Notes: generated from the letters alone by a model not told the origin. Counted from the stretch's first letter, positions 9,254 through 19,263 are shown. The stretch is 64,000 nt of DNA from Candidatus Vicinibacter affinis (GCA_016714365.1 JADJNH010000005.1:698501-762500); one strand, 5' to 3'. Program-made: numbers and translations.

Positions 9254-11008
9254 CTATTCAATTCTGGCTACAGGATATATCCTATAATAAGGTTCACCGA
9301 CATGAGATTGTTCATAAATGTATTCAAGACGAGAATTTTTGTTTGTTGCAAATTCAGAATCAGTGTTTAGTTTGTTTTGATATTTCAATTTAAGGATAGG
9401 ATCATTTTGTAATATTTTATCTGCAATTGGTGCGAACAAATAATCGGAGAAATATTCTTTCCTTTGGAGAATGGCATCGAAAAAATTCCATGAAAAATAA
9501 GAGTCCACACCCTGAGGCTCAAGCGTTTCTATTAAAAAGCGTACAGCCGTTTGATTTGTTGAAATCAAATAGTCTCCTTTGAAATAAGGATAGCTAATTT
9601 TCATTCTGCTTACACTTATTTTATTGTGATAGAAATGATTTTCGTAGGGAACATTTGGAGAGGTAAAATCTTCAATTTTGTAGAAAATGGCATCAACAAT
9701 AGTATCTTCTGTAAGTGGGATTAGTTCAACCCTATTGGCTTTTAATCTCTCTGCCACTTCATCATAGGCTTTGGGTAGGATGTAGTATTTTGGTTTGCTA
9801 ACCTCAATTTCTTTGATAAAAGTATTGTAATAAAGTATATTTTGTTCGTATTTTCTCTCCGGGTTAAAGTTGTATATGTTTAATTGTAAATTGGGATAAG
9901 AAATTAATTCGGTTTCATAACCTTTAAAAAGCAGGGTATCAGCCTGAGAGGCATCCATTTTCCATTTCAATGTAACCGTGTTTTCATTTTTAGTTTGAAC
10001 TATAGCTATTTTACGCGCCTCCCTGATTTCAGAATGGTGATTAGCCGTAAAATTAATTAGATGATTCATTAAGTTTAAAGTTGACTGGACTCGTATATTA
10101 AATGGTTTTAGCATGTGGGTTTCGATCATCAATGGAAAGCTGTGATGGAGGCTTGCAAAGCCAGTAGAAAATCTTGAATTGTCCAAAAATCCATAAATAC
10201 CTTTTTTAGGAGTATCTTCAACATTTACGTACGGGATCATTTCATCGTTTTGTGCCTTCATCTGATCATACAAATAGGGTAACATTTGGAGATACATGAA
10301 TTTCCTAACTGGTTCAGAAAGTTTATTTTTTTGTGAGGCAAGGAGTGAAATGTTGTATGGATAATCAGCTCCATCAGAAGTATGTGTTTCTATAAATACA
10401 TCAGGGTCCCATTGATTAAAAATTTTGGTAAAAGTCTTTGCATTTCTGCTGTCACATTTTATGTAATCTCTATTGAGATCCAAATAATTTCTATTTCCAC
10501 GAAAGCCATAGGATTCGGGACCATTTTGATTGGCGCGAGTGTGGTTGTTTCGCATGAGTGCGCCACCCACATTGTATATTGGTATAATTACGATGCTCAC
10601 ATTGTCCAACACTTTTTTGGTGGCGGGCAACTCTCTGGCCAGCATCATAGATGCATCAATTCCTTCTGGTTCACCGGGATGTATTCCATTATTGATAAGG
10701 ATTATTGCCCGACCTTTTGCGCGAATTTTCTCAGGTGATGAATATCCATCCTTGTCAATGATGACAAGATGCAAAGGTTCTGCAACATCGGATGGTCCTG
10801 CTTCCAGCATATTGATCTTCCTGTTTTTGCGATCGAGTAATTGATAAAAATCAATGCATTGTGCATAGGTAGTTGTTCGGGCAGGATTTTTCTCAAATGG
10901 CGTTAAGTCTGTGTCTTGTGAATATGCAATGGTTGTTGCTAAGAATAAGGGAAAGTATGTTAATAAAGTTATTAATTTTTTACAAAAGTATATTTTCTTG
11001 TAAATCAT
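9254..11008 (-). CDS. M14 family zinc carboxypeptidase, exported
   Basis: This is a 584-residue protein with a signal peptide (about 1-30, ending AYSQ). Residues 100-300 form an M14 metallocarboxypeptidase domain: HPGE supplies zinc ligands H110 and E113, ETHTSDG supplies H209, DLNRDY (177-182) is the substrate-binding Asn-Arg motif, and E296 in LMIETHML is the likely catalytic glutamate. It should remove C-terminal residues or act on peptides in the periplasm or outside the cell. The C-terminal 280 residues have no motif I recognise and look like beta-rich accessory domains. No T9SS sorting domain is evident. The gene stands alone between the TPR protein and the endonuclease/phosphatase operon. 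Confidence 0.85.
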   Translation of the reverse strand: MIYKKIYFCKKLITLLTYFPLFLATTIAYSQDTDLTPFEKNPARTTTYAQCIDFYQLLDRKNRKINMLEAGPSDVAEPLHLVIIDKDGYSSPEKIRAKGRAIILINNGIHPGEPEGIDASMMLARELPATKKVLDNVSIVIIPIYNVGGALMRNNHTRANQNGPESYGFRGNRNYLDLNRDYIKCDSRNAKTFTKIFNQWDPDVFIETHTSDGADYPYNISLLASQKNKLSEPVRKFMYLQMLPYLYDQMKAQNDEMIPYVNVEDTPKKGIYGFLDNSRFSTGFASLHHSFPLMIETHMLKPFNIRVQSTLNLMNHLINFTANHHSEIREARKIAIVQTKNENTVTLKWKMDASQADTLLFKGYETELISYPNLQLNIYNFNPERKYEQNILYYNTFIKEIEVSKPKYYILPKAYDEVAERLKANRVELIPLTEDTIVDAIFYKIEDFTSPNVPYENHFYHNKISVSRMKISYPYFKGDYLISTNQTAVRFLIETLEPQGVDSYFSWNFFDAILQRKEYFSDYLFAPIADKILQNDPILKLKYQNKLNTDSEFATNKNSRLEYIYEQSHVGEPYYRIYPVARIE

Positions 11009-11101
11009 AATGGAATAGTAGAGATTGTGATAGTTTGTTAATAAAGTTGAGGTAATAATTAAATTTGAAAGTAATGCAAGGAGTTCATTAATAGAATCAA
11101 T

Positions 11102-12148
11102 CTATTTGTAATACATACTGGACATGACCGGATTGTGATCAGAAAATGAAGTTTGCAAAACTTTATGATTGCAAAATGCGAATTTCTTTTCATCTCCAAG
11201 AATAAAATCGATTCTTAATCCCGGCAGTGCACCAACAAATGTACTTCCAATACCATTTCCATTTTCCAGGAAGCTGTCCTTGCATTTTTTTGATAATTCT
11301 CTGTAGGCATAAGAAAACGGAGTGTCATTGAAATCACCTGCAATGATCACCGGATATTCCGATGCATCTGCATGTTTTTTTACCATTTCAGCTTGTTTTG
11401 CTCTTCGTAGAGACATTCTTCTGTATTGCACCAGCATTCTTTTGATCACATTTAGTTTTTCTGTATTTTTTTCTTCTTCGTCATCAGTTAGTTTATTTAC
11501 GTCTTTTGAAATGCGGTTAGATTGTAAATGGACACTGTATATTCGGGTTCGTCTTCCATTGATCAGCATATCTACCCAAAGGCATGAATTGGTGTTGGTA
11601 CCAAAATCAATTAATCCTTGATCCAAAATTGGGAATTTTGAATAAATGGCGGTGCCATGATTGATCATATAGTGGACATATGAGAAGAGACCTGTGCTGT
11701 TAATAATATTGTCTGCATATAAATTATTTTCCTGAACACATAGAATTTCAGGATCCGTTTTACGCAGGAATGAAAGAAATTGATTCTTGTTTTTTTGTTG
11801 ACTTTGGTCAATGGTATCTTTTAAATTTTTAAGACCATATACATTAAAAGTCATTAGATTAAAATTATTGTTTTTACATTTTGGGGAAGGGTTTGGATCG
11901 TTCCAGGCATAAAACTTTTGTAAGTGGCTGTATCCTAAAAGCAGTATCACAAAAGACAAGAGTGCATATTGCCATTTAAAGACAAGCCATAAAAAGATGA
12001 ACATCAGGTTTATTCCAAAACTAATAGGTACCAGCAGGCTAGAGATAGAAAAGATCCAAAAATTCTCTGGATTCACGCCGCATACTAAATAAAGTAGCAC
12101 ACAGGCAATTCCCCACACGATGTTGACAGAAAAAAGAAATTGCATCAT
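11102..12148 (-). CDS. Membrane-anchored endonuclease/exonuclease/phosphatase family protein
   Basis: The protein has 348 residues. Three hydrophobic segments fill the first 80 or so residues. An EEP (DNase I-like) domain follows, with the expected metal and catalytic motifs in order: LMTFNVYGLKN, ILCVQENN (metal-binding Glu), YSVHLQSN, IAGDFNDTP (Asp and Asn), RIDFILGD and SDHNPV (Asp-His pair). The family includes nucleases, sphingomyelinases and inositol phosphatases; the substrate here is not deducible. The start codon overlaps the rhomboid gene's stop by 4 bases, making it the last gene of the mutL-rhomboid operon. EEP next to a rhomboid and mutL is a common Bacteroidota arrangement as far as I recall. 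Confidence 0.85.
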   Translation of the reverse strand: MMQFLFSVNIVWGIACVLLYLVCGVNPENFWIFSISSLLVPISFGINLMFIFLWLVFKWQYALLSFVILLLGYSHLQKFYAWNDPNPSPKCKNNNFNLMTFNVYGLKNLKDTIDQSQQKNKNQFLSFLRKTDPEILCVQENNLYADNIINSTGLFSYVHYMINHGTAIYSKFPILDQGLIDFGTNTNSCLWVDMLINGRRTRIYSVHLQSNRISKDVNKLTDDEEEKNTEKLNVIKRMLVQYRRMSLRRAKQAEMVKKHADASEYPVIIAGDFNDTPFSYAYRELSKKCKDSFLENGNGIGSTFVGALPGLRIDFILGDEKKFAFCNHKVLQTSFSDHNPVMSSMYYK

Positions 12149-13038
12149 AACTTATGCCTGCTTATAAACTCCAGATCCTGCTTTTCTTTTTCAGTAAGCG
12201 ATTCAATTCCTTGATTTTTAATTTTATCAAGTAAAACATTTAATTTTTCTTCCAAATTGTCTTCAGAAATAATTTCTGTCTTGTGAGCAGATTTAGGCTT
12301 TCTAGTGACACTCATTTTGGCAGTAGTACCCAACTTTCTTTTATTTTCAACAAAAAGGCTTAGCACATCCATTTGATAGCCATTTCTTAAAAGTATAATG
12401 TACAGATACCCCCATAATGCTCCACCCAAATGAGCAAAGTGACCACCGGTATTTTGATTTTGAGTGGCCATTAACAGATCAATAAATAGCAAGGCTGCTG
12501 CAAGATATTTGATGGGTATGGTACCGAATATTAAAAGTCTTATAGAGTAATCCGGGGAAAGTGTCGCCGCTGCAAGTAAAAGTGCCATTACAGATGCAGA
12601 AGCTCCATAAGCAATGGTAAGATGCCCTGCGTACCATGGAATAATGGATGCAGATAAAAGAAAAAAAACAGCTCCCATCAGAGCACCTTGGAAGAAAATT
12701 CTAATGATGTGTTTTCTTCCGATAAAATCTTCTACAATCATTCCAAACCAATATAAAGCCATCATGTTCCACAACAGGTGAAACAACCCTTCATGAGTAA
12801 AAATATGTGTAATCCAAACCCAGGGAAATTTTAGGTTGAACCACAAATCTGAGGAGAGACTAAGGTACTTTAAAACCTCATTATATTCACCCGGGGTCAT
12901 TCCATGGTTTCTCAGGATGAAATAGGATTTTAGTATGTTAATAACAAAGAATACCGCCACGCAAATGACAATAACTCTAATCAGAAACCCTCCTGTTCTG
13001 AGTTGATATTTTATGTCGCGAGAGATATCTGAAAACAT
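12145..13038 (-). CDS. Rhomboid-family intramembrane serine protease (first of a tandem pair)
   Basis: This 297-residue membrane protein has about six hydrophobic segments and a charged cytoplasmic tail (about 230-297). The catalytic dyad is visible as GASA with nucleophile S147 and HFAHLGGALWG with general base H203. The HEGLFHLLWNMMAL stretch (82-95) matches the family's conserved His and Asn region. It should cleave transmembrane substrates within the bilayer. It lies 3 bases downstream of a second rhomboid gene and overlaps the following EEP gene. The basic/acidic tail, absent in the neighbour, may bind a partner. Confidence 0.9.
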   Translation of the reverse strand: MFSDISRDIKYQLRTGGFLIRVIVICVAVFFVINILKSYFILRNHGMTPGEYNEVLKYLSLSSDLWFNLKFPWVWITHIFTHEGLFHLLWNMMALYWFGMIVEDFIGRKHIIRIFFQGALMGAVFFLLSASIIPWYAGHLTIAYGASASVMALLLAAATLSPDYSIRLLIFGTIPIKYLAAALLFIDLLMATQNQNTGGHFAHLGGALWGYLYIILLRNGYQMDVLSLFVENKRKLGTTAKMSVTRKPKSAHKTEIISEDNLEEKLNVLLDKIKNQGIESLTEKEKQDLEFISRHKL

Positions 13039-13041
13039 ATA

Positions 13042-13644
13042 CTATCTTTTCCTGGTCCAATAAAGTAACAATAAAAATCCAAAAAGTGCTCCTCCCAAAT
13101 GTGCAAAATGCGCAATCCCTGTGGACTGGCCACTTAGTCCCCATAAGAGGTCTGCAGCCAAAGTGAAAATAGCCAGATATTTGGCTTTTATTGGGAAGGG
13201 AATGAGCATGAGATAAAGTTCGATGTTGGGAAAAAGGTAAGCAAGACCAACGAATAAGCCATTGATGGCTCCGCTGGCACCCAAAGCAGGCACATTCATC
13301 TGGGAATAGTCACCGTTGATTTGAATTTGATACCACTTAAATGCCAGATGGAGCATGGCACCCCCAAAACCGCACACCGCAAAAAAAGTTACAAATCTTT
13401 TGGTCCCCAAAGAATTTTCCATCATAGGTCCAATGAAGAAGAGGGATAGCATGTTGAACATAAGATGGGATAGGTTGGCATGCATAAACATGTGTGTAAC
13501 CAATTGCCAGGGATGGAAGAATGGGCTTTCAGGGTAGAAAAGGGCTAATACATATCGGTCCTCATTCATTAAAGTTGTGGTGCCAAGAAAAACAAGTATA
13601 TTAAGAATAAGCAGATGTTTAACAGCTTCGGTGATGGGAATCAT
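13042..13644 (-). CDS. Rhomboid-family intramembrane serine protease (second of a tandem pair)
   Basis: This is a compact 200-residue rhomboid of six membrane segments without extra domains. The dyad is S124 in LGASGAING and H182 in HFAHLGGALFG; HANLSHLMFNMLSL (55-68) is the conserved loop/TM2 motif. Its ATG overlaps the mutL stop by 4 bases, so it is translated from the mutL transcript. The two tandem rhomboids differ in length and tail, so they are probably an old duplication with separate substrates. Confidence 0.9.
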   Translation of the reverse strand: MIPITEAVKHLLILNILVFLGTTTLMNEDRYVLALFYPESPFFHPWQLVTHMFMHANLSHLMFNMLSLFFIGPMMENSLGTKRFVTFFAVCGFGGAMLHLAFKWYQIQINGDYSQMNVPALGASGAINGLFVGLAYLFPNIELYLMLIPFPIKAKYLAIFTLAADLLWGLSGQSTGIAHFAHLGGALFGFLLLLYWTRKR

Positions 13645-15428
13645 AAGGCATTGAAATTTTTAAGAAAATCCTGATGTTTGATATTGAAATAACATTTTTT
13701 ACCAGTGGGACTTAAATTAGGTTTTTCGCATAGAAATAATTGTTCAATGAGTGCAGACATTTCTTCTTGACTCAAACTTTTTCCTTTTTTTATAGAAGAA
13801 CTTAAAGCCATTGATCGTGCAATATTTTCAATCGGTGACAATTCGAATTCAAGATTGAATTTATATTGCTCCAGAACTTTATGGATGAGTTCAGTTTCTG
13901 AAAACTTTCCTTGTAATAAAGCCGGCATTCCATGAATAACAAATGAATCAGAGCCAAATTCTTCTAATTCAAAACCAATTGCATTAAAATATTCCTGAAG
14001 GGAGGAAAGTATTTTTGCATCTGTTTTACTGAGGTGAAAGGTCTGAGGAAACAACAATCGTTGTGACAATTGGGTTTGTTCACTCATTGATTTTTTATAA
14101 TATTCATACATTATTCTTTCATGTGCTGCTTGTTGATCAATAAAAGTTAAACCATTGCGGCTTGCGTAAAAAATGTAAGAATTGTAAATCTGGAAGGGGA
14201 CGATGTCAAGTAATTCTTGCTGGGGAAAAAATCCTTCATCCGAAGTATCGGTATTTAGAGGTGCAAATACCTGATCTTCTCTTTGTTGGATAACATCCCT
14301 GGGAACAGATGGGAAGGCAAGGTTTTTCCAATGGGTTGCACTTCCACCAGTTTGCGGTCTAGGCGTGAATTGGCCTGTATTTCCCATCATTTGATCCAAT
14401 CCGGGGTTCGCGTTTTCAAAATCCAATCTAGGAGCTAGGCTATGTTTGCCTAATGCATGTTTTACTGTAACTTTCAAGAAATTATAAATTAATCTTTCGT
14501 CATCAAATTTGATTTCATGTTTTGTTGGATGAACGTTGATGTCTATTTTAGCAGGATCTATTTGCAGGAACAGCACATAAAACGGGTATGCTCCCGGAGC
14601 GATGAGTTCTTCATATGCTGAGATGATTGCATGGTTCAGATATGGACTCTTTATGAGTCTTCTGTTAACAAAAAGTATTTGCTCGCCTCGAGTCTTCTTA
14701 ATTAGTTCCGGTTTGCCTATGAATCCTGTAATTTGTACAACTTCTGTATCCTGTTCGAGCGCGATTAGATCTTCGACATATTTTTTTCCATAAATGTTAA
14801 GAATTCTTTGTTTAAGGCTGCCAGCCGGCAGATTATACATTTCATTTTCACCTTGCGTGTAGACCCATTTAATTTCAGGATGGGCAAGAGCCTGTGAAAT
14901 AAACTCGTCATGTATATGCCTTAACTCAACCGTATCGGATTTAAGAAACTTTCTCCTGGCAGGAATACTGAAGAATAGTTGTTCTACGCTTATTTGAGTG
15001 CCGGGAAGACAAGCACACCCTTCTTGTAATCTAATTTTTGAATCAGAAATTTGGATTCTGGTTCCTATGCTGTCCTCATGTCGTCTCGTCTTCATTTCAA
15101 CTTGAGCAACAGAAGCAATTGAGGCAAGAGCTTCTCCTCTAAAACCTTTCGTTTGAATGGCAAAAAGATCCTCTGCAGATTTGATTTTGGAAGTTGCATG
15201 GCGTTCAAATGACATTCTTGCATCGGTAGGTCCCATTCCACAACCATTGTCATTTACCTGAATTAAAAGTTTTCCTGCCTCTTTTACAAGCAGTTTAATT
15301 TCACCGGCACCAGAGTCTACGGCATTGTCAAGCAGTTCTTTCACCACAGAGGCAGGTCTTTGAATGACCTCACCGGCTGCAATTTGGTTTACTACACCAT
15401 CGGGCAAAAGTCTGATAAGGTCTGACAT
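13641..15428 (-). CDS. mutL: DNA mismatch repair protein MutL
   Basis: This 595-residue protein has a GHKL ATPase N-terminal domain (IAAGEVIQRPASVVKELLDNAVDSGA region, NDNGCGM, ATSKI, KGFRGEALASI) and a C-terminal dimerisation domain. It couples MutS recognition to strand removal in mismatch repair. The endonuclease motif DQHAxxExxxxE appears as DQQAAHERIMYE, that is, with His replaced by Gln. The CPHGRP-like segment is degenerate (SPTGKKC), so nicking activity is uncertain. It heads the operon with two rhomboids and the EEP protein; a 406-base gap separates it from divergent purF. Confidence 0.95.
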   Translation of the reverse strand: MSDLIRLLPDGVVNQIAAGEVIQRPASVVKELLDNAVDSGAGEIKLLVKEAGKLLIQVNDNGCGMGPTDARMSFERHATSKIKSAEDLFAIQTKGFRGEALASIASVAQVEMKTRRHEDSIGTRIQISDSKIRLQEGCACLPGTQISVEQLFFSIPARRKFLKSDTVELRHIHDEFISQALAHPEIKWVYTQGENEMYNLPAGSLKQRILNIYGKKYVEDLIALEQDTEVVQITGFIGKPELIKKTRGEQILFVNRRLIKSPYLNHAIISAYEELIAPGAYPFYVLFLQIDPAKIDINVHPTKHEIKFDDERLIYNFLKVTVKHALGKHSLAPRLDFENANPGLDQMMGNTGQFTPRPQTGGSATHWKNLAFPSVPRDVIQQREDQVFAPLNTDTSDEGFFPQQELLDIVPFQIYNSYIFYASRNGLTFIDQQAAHERIMYEYYKKSMSEQTQLSQRLLFPQTFHLSKTDAKILSSLQEYFNAIGFELEEFGSDSFVIHGMPALLQGKFSETELIHKVLEQYKFNLEFELSPIENIARSMALSSSIKKGKSLSQEEMSALIEQLFLCEKPNLSPTGKKCYFNIKHQDFLKNFNAL

Positions 15429-15788
15429 ACTTGGATAACGAGGGCTTTAACTTGCAAATTTCTTTCAATCGGGGGTAATTGGAATCAGATTAACGTTCCC
15501 AAAACACCATTCAAAGCATTTTTCAAAGGTCATAAAGAGTGCAAATTTAGCCCAAAATAATAATAGGCCTTTAAAATTTGACTTCAAGACTGAAATGCCC
15601 TTTAAATAATAAATTCAATAAAATCGTTTAGGATGATCTTCAAACTTAAAAATGAGAATATAAAGTTGATTTTCAATGGCAATTATTGACCTATAAAATC
15701 TGGAACAGTATATTTCTATTGCATTCAGTTAAAATTTGTCAATAATCAAGAAATTGGATTATAAATGGCTCTTATACTGTTTTTCTTT
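15429..15788. other. Intergenic region between divergent mutL and purF
   Basis: AT-rich with no open frame of note. Only the purF promoter at its right end is recognisable; I see no convincing -7 box for mutL, no hairpin and no riboswitch-like structure. A PurR-type operator was looked for and not found. Confidence 0.4.
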
Positions 15789-15819
15789 TTGCGTCGGTAA
15801 CATAAATAGCTTAATTTTG
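15789..15819 (+). promoter_or_regulatory. Promoter of purF
   Basis: TTG at 15789-15791, a 20-base spacer, then TAATTTTG at 15812-15819. Predicted transcription start about 15824, 11 bases before the ATG at 15835. This promoter lies inside the upstream extension of the open frame and therefore decides the start. Confidence 0.6.
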
Positions 15820-15834
15820 TGCTGCCAAATCAAC

Positions 15835-17727
15835 ATGAGCGACCAAATTAAACACGAGTGCGGCCTGGCTTTTGTCCGCCTTCTTAAACCTCTCGAGTAC
15901 TATCAGGAAAAGTATGGTACTGCATTCTACGGTCTTCAGAAACTCCAGCTTCTGATGCAGAAGCAAAGAAATCGAGGACAAGATGGGGCAGGAATGGCTA
16001 CTATTAAATTAAATACTCAACCTGGAGAAAAATATATTAGCAGAAGAAGGAGCAATGCGCCAAATTACCTTCAGGCCTTATTTGAAGGTGTTTACAGCCA
16101 TTTCAAGGATATTACATTAGAACAATCCAATGATGCTGTCTGGCTCAAAGAGAATAAACCTTTTATGGGTGAGGTTTTATTAGGGCATCTGCGGTACGGC
16201 ACCCATGGGGACAATAGTATTGCGACCGTTCATCCATTTATTCGCGAGAACAATTGGATCAGCAGAAATCTTGTTATTGCGGGGAATTTCAATATGACCA
16301 ATATTGAAGAACTGTTTGACAAATTGGTAAGTTTAGGACAATACCCTAAAGTAAAATCAGATACTGTAACTGTGATGGAGAAGATCGGACATTTCCTTGA
16401 CGAGGAGGTTCAGCATCTTTTTAACTGGTACAAACCCGAAGGTTACAATCAAGTTGAAATCAACCCATTGATTTTTGATAATCTTGATATCAGCAGGGTA
16501 TTAAAAAAGGCTACAAAGAAATTTGATGGAGGGTATGTGATGGCTGGAATGATTGGGCATGGAGATGCCTTCATCTTAAGAGACCCAAATGGCATCAGAC
16601 CGGCATTTTACTATCAGGATGAAGAAATAGTAGCAGTTGCATCTGAACGTCCTGCCTTGCAGACAGCCTTGGGGATCAGGCGGACAGAGGTTAATGAAAT
16701 AAAGCCCGGTAATGCTTTAATCATTAAACATCATGGAGAAGTTAAGGAAGTTTTGTGCCTGGAGCCTGGGGAGAAATTAAGTTGTTCATTTGAGCGAATA
16801 TATTTTTCAAGAGGCAATGATTATGACATTTACCAGGAGCGAAAAAACTTAGGTAGACAATTGGTTCCGGCAGTCATTGACGCGGTCAAAGGGGATTTGG
16901 AAAATACTGTTTTTTCATTCATTCCAAATACCTCTGAAACTGCATTTTATGGATTGGTTGAAGGGCTTCATGATTATATGAATGACCAAAAGGCAAAACA
17001 GATCAAAGCCTTGGGCCCGGAACCTTCTGCAAATGATATAAAGGAAATATTGGATAAAAAACCAAGGATTGAGAAGTTGGTAGTAAAGGATGATAAGATG
17101 CGAACTTTTATTGCCAATGACAATATTAGAGGTGGGTTGGTATCTCATGTATATGATGTAAGTTATGGAATCGTGAAGAATCATCAGGATACCCTGGTAG
17201 TTTTGGATGATTCCATTGTCAGGGGGACCACTTTACGGGACAGCATTATCAGGATATTGGCCACTTTAAAGCCAAAAAAGATCATTGTATTATCTTCTTC
17301 ACCGCAAATCCGTTTTCCTGATTGCTATGGTATAGACATGTCTCAAATAAATAAATTTGTGGCTTTCAAAGCACTTATTGATCTAATTCACAGGGATGAG
17401 AAGGAATACATACTAGAAGAAGCATATGATGAGTGTCTTGCGCAGAACTTGCAGCCCATGGAATATATTCAGAACGGTATCCAGAAATTGTATGATCATT
17501 ACAGTTATGAGGAAATATCTGCCAGAATTGGTGAAATGTTGACCCCGAAAGATCTTGGAATCCCGGTAGAAATCATTTTTCAGACACTTGAAGGTTTACA
17601 CAAGGCTATTCCTGACCATAAAGGGGATTGGTACTTTTCCGGAAAATATCCAACTCCGGGGGGAAACCGAGTAGTAAACAGAGCTTTCATTAATTTTATG
17701 GAGAAGAAAGATGTCAGAGCCTATTGA
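15835..17727 (+). CDS. purF: Amidophosphoribosyltransferase (long Bacteroidota form)
   Basis: The gene encodes 630 residues from the ATG at 15835; the open frame extends 33 codons further up but contains the promoter there. The class II glutamine amidotransferase domain shows the nucleophile region HECGLAF (C9, expected to become N-terminal after processing), RNRGQDGAGM, GHLRYGTHG and NFNMTN. The phosphoribosyltransferase domain has the PRPP loop LDDSIVRGTT. The enzyme makes 5-phosphoribosylamine, the first committed step of purine synthesis. It is 120 or more residues longer than typical PurF, with an insertion between the PRPP-binding halves, as in other Bacteroidota as far as I know. It stands as a single plus-strand gene. 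Confidence 0.9.
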   Translation: MSDQIKHECGLAFVRLLKPLEYYQEKYGTAFYGLQKLQLLMQKQRNRGQDGAGMATIKLNTQPGEKYISRRRSNAPNYLQALFEGVYSHFKDITLEQSNDAVWLKENKPFMGEVLLGHLRYGTHGDNSIATVHPFIRENNWISRNLVIAGNFNMTNIEELFDKLVSLGQYPKVKSDTVTVMEKIGHFLDEEVQHLFNWYKPEGYNQVEINPLIFDNLDISRVLKKATKKFDGGYVMAGMIGHGDAFILRDPNGIRPAFYYQDEEIVAVASERPALQTALGIRRTEVNEIKPGNALIIKHHGEVKEVLCLEPGEKLSCSFERIYFSRGNDYDIYQERKNLGRQLVPAVIDAVKGDLENTVFSFIPNTSETAFYGLVEGLHDYMNDQKAKQIKALGPEPSANDIKEILDKKPRIEKLVVKDDKMRTFIANDNIRGGLVSHVYDVSYGIVKNHQDTLVVLDDSIVRGTTLRDSIIRILATLKPKKIIVLSSSPQIRFPDCYGIDMSQINKFVAFKALIDLIHRDEKEYILEEAYDECLAQNLQPMEYIQNGIQKLYDHYSYEEISARIGEMLTPKDLGIPVEIIFQTLEGLHKAIPDHKGDWYFSGKYPTPGGNRVVNRAFINFMEKKDVRAY

Positions 17728-17823
17728 TTTGTCGTCTGCTTCATCCTATTTATCTTTAAAATACTGATAGAATTGCTGTGTAATAGAGATGAATAAAGTT
17801 CAGAATGATTTGTAATTCTCTTA

Positions 17824-18819
17824 TTAGGCCATATCTATTTCCGTGTTGTCTCCTATGTTATAACTTTGAGAACGGCCTTTAATTACGGCATCGTTACCGA
17901 TTATAGAATTCTGAAGAGTAACATTATCCAGAATGGTATAATTCCCAATTATTGCATCTTTAATTATGACACCTTCTATTTGAGCATGGTCTCCTATGGT
18001 TACATGAGGCCCAATAATTGAATTGGCAATGATGGAATTTTTGCCTATTTTAACAGGAGGTATAAAGATGACATGATTTGGAAGTGAGGATTCAGGGTGA
18101 GCTTCTGAATCACGATCAAGAAGTATTGCATTGGTGAGTAAGAGTTGTTCTTTTTTCCCACAGTCAAACCAGTTCTTAACTTCCATGACATCAAAGCGTT
18201 GCCCACATTCAATCATGTGCATCAATCCATCAGTAAGGTGAAATTCACCCCGTGTTCTTAAGTCATTGTCAATATTGTATTTTAATGAGTGAGACAGAAT
18301 ATCAAAATCCTTGATAAAATATAGTCCTACGATGGCAAGATTGGATTTAGGGATTTGTGGTTTTTCGATCAGTCTTTTAATGGTTCCATTTTCATGAAGT
18401 TCAACCACACCAAATGCTCGAGGGTCGTTAACTTTACGTACGGCAAGGGTATGGTGTTTGGAGTGCATCAGAACGTTAAGGTCGACATCAAGTATCGTGT
18501 CCCCTAATTGGATGAGAATTTCACTTCCGGGCGGAATTAGGTGTTTACATGTGTAGATGGCATGACCTAAGCCCATTCTCTCACCTTGAAAAATATATTC
18601 CCGGTTGATGTGGTTATAGTTTTCATCTAGGTATTCTTTAATTTTATCTCCCAAATACCCGATCACAAATATAAAATCTTTAATTCCGGCTTCAATCATA
18701 TGGTCCAGAATAAAGGCAATAATTGGTTTCCCTGCCACCGGGATCAGTGGTTTGGGCTGTGTATAGGTAAACGGGCGTAATTTGGTTCCTGCGCCTGCGA
18801 CTGGAATGATGGCCTTCAT
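17824..18819 (-). CDS. Sugar-phosphate nucleotidyltransferase with left-handed beta-helix C-terminus
   Basis: This 331-residue protein starts at the ATG at 18819; an upstream TTG at 18837 is less likely. The N-terminal Rossmann-like domain begins with the nucleotidyltransferase signature IIPVAGAGTKLRPFT (loop GxGTxLRP) and PKPLIPVAGKPI. Residues about 245-331 carry hexapeptide repeats (VKIGKNSIIANSIIGPHVTIG). It resembles RmlA/GlmU-type enzymes that activate glucose-1-phosphate or related sugars as dTDP- or UDP-sugars; the exact substrate is not deducible. RmlB-D genes are not nearby, so it probably serves cell-envelope glycan synthesis in general. Confidence 0.8.
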   Translation of the reverse strand: MKAIIPVAGAGTKLRPFTYTQPKPLIPVAGKPIIAFILDHMIEAGIKDFIFVIGYLGDKIKEYLDENYNHINREYIFQGERMGLGHAIYTCKHLIPPGSEILIQLGDTILDVDLNVLMHSKHHTLAVRKVNDPRAFGVVELHENGTIKRLIEKPQIPKSNLAIVGLYFIKDFDILSHSLKYNIDNDLRTRGEFHLTDGLMHMIECGQRFDVMEVKNWFDCGKKEQLLLTNAILLDRDSEAHPESSLPNHVIFIPPVKIGKNSIIANSIIGPHVTIGDHAQIEGVIIKDAIIGNYTILDNVTLQNSIIGNDAVIKGRSQSYNIGDNTEIDMA

Positions 18820-19263
18820 GCAGAAAGGTAAGTGCAAAAACCGTACCTAAATTTGTTTAGAAGGTGAAGCACAATTGAATTTGATAAATTGAGGGATTAA
18901 GTAAATTCTCTAAGCCTTGCATTGTACTTGATTTATAAGACAAGTGGAATTTTGAAACGAATGACAATTCTGAATGGAACCAATTTGAATTCCTTTCGAC
19001 ACTTCAGCTCCTAAAACGACCACTATGTGTGAACAGACTTATTGAATTTATTGAGATTAGATCCTAACTACAAGAAAATTATTCTTAAACTTCCATTCAT
19101 GCTAATTTTTTGAGCATGTTTAATTTACAAAATGAAGCTTTTCAATTCTTGTATATAAAAATTTTACGACAAAAGATTCAAAATTGTTTTTTTTAAGGTT
19201 TGAGAATGAAACCAAACCGACCGAGAGAATAATACTGAACTATTTGAATGCTAATAATGCATA
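18820..19263. other. Intergenic region, no recognisable element
   Basis: 444 AT-rich bases between the nucleotidyltransferase start and the small membrane protein stop. I found no TAnnTTTG box in the right place, no hairpin with a U-tract and no codon-like open frame. Confidence 0.4.

Noticed and set aside
15736..15834. N-terminal extension of purF by 33 codons
   Set aside because: It contains the purF promoter and would bury the catalytic Cys far from the N-terminus.
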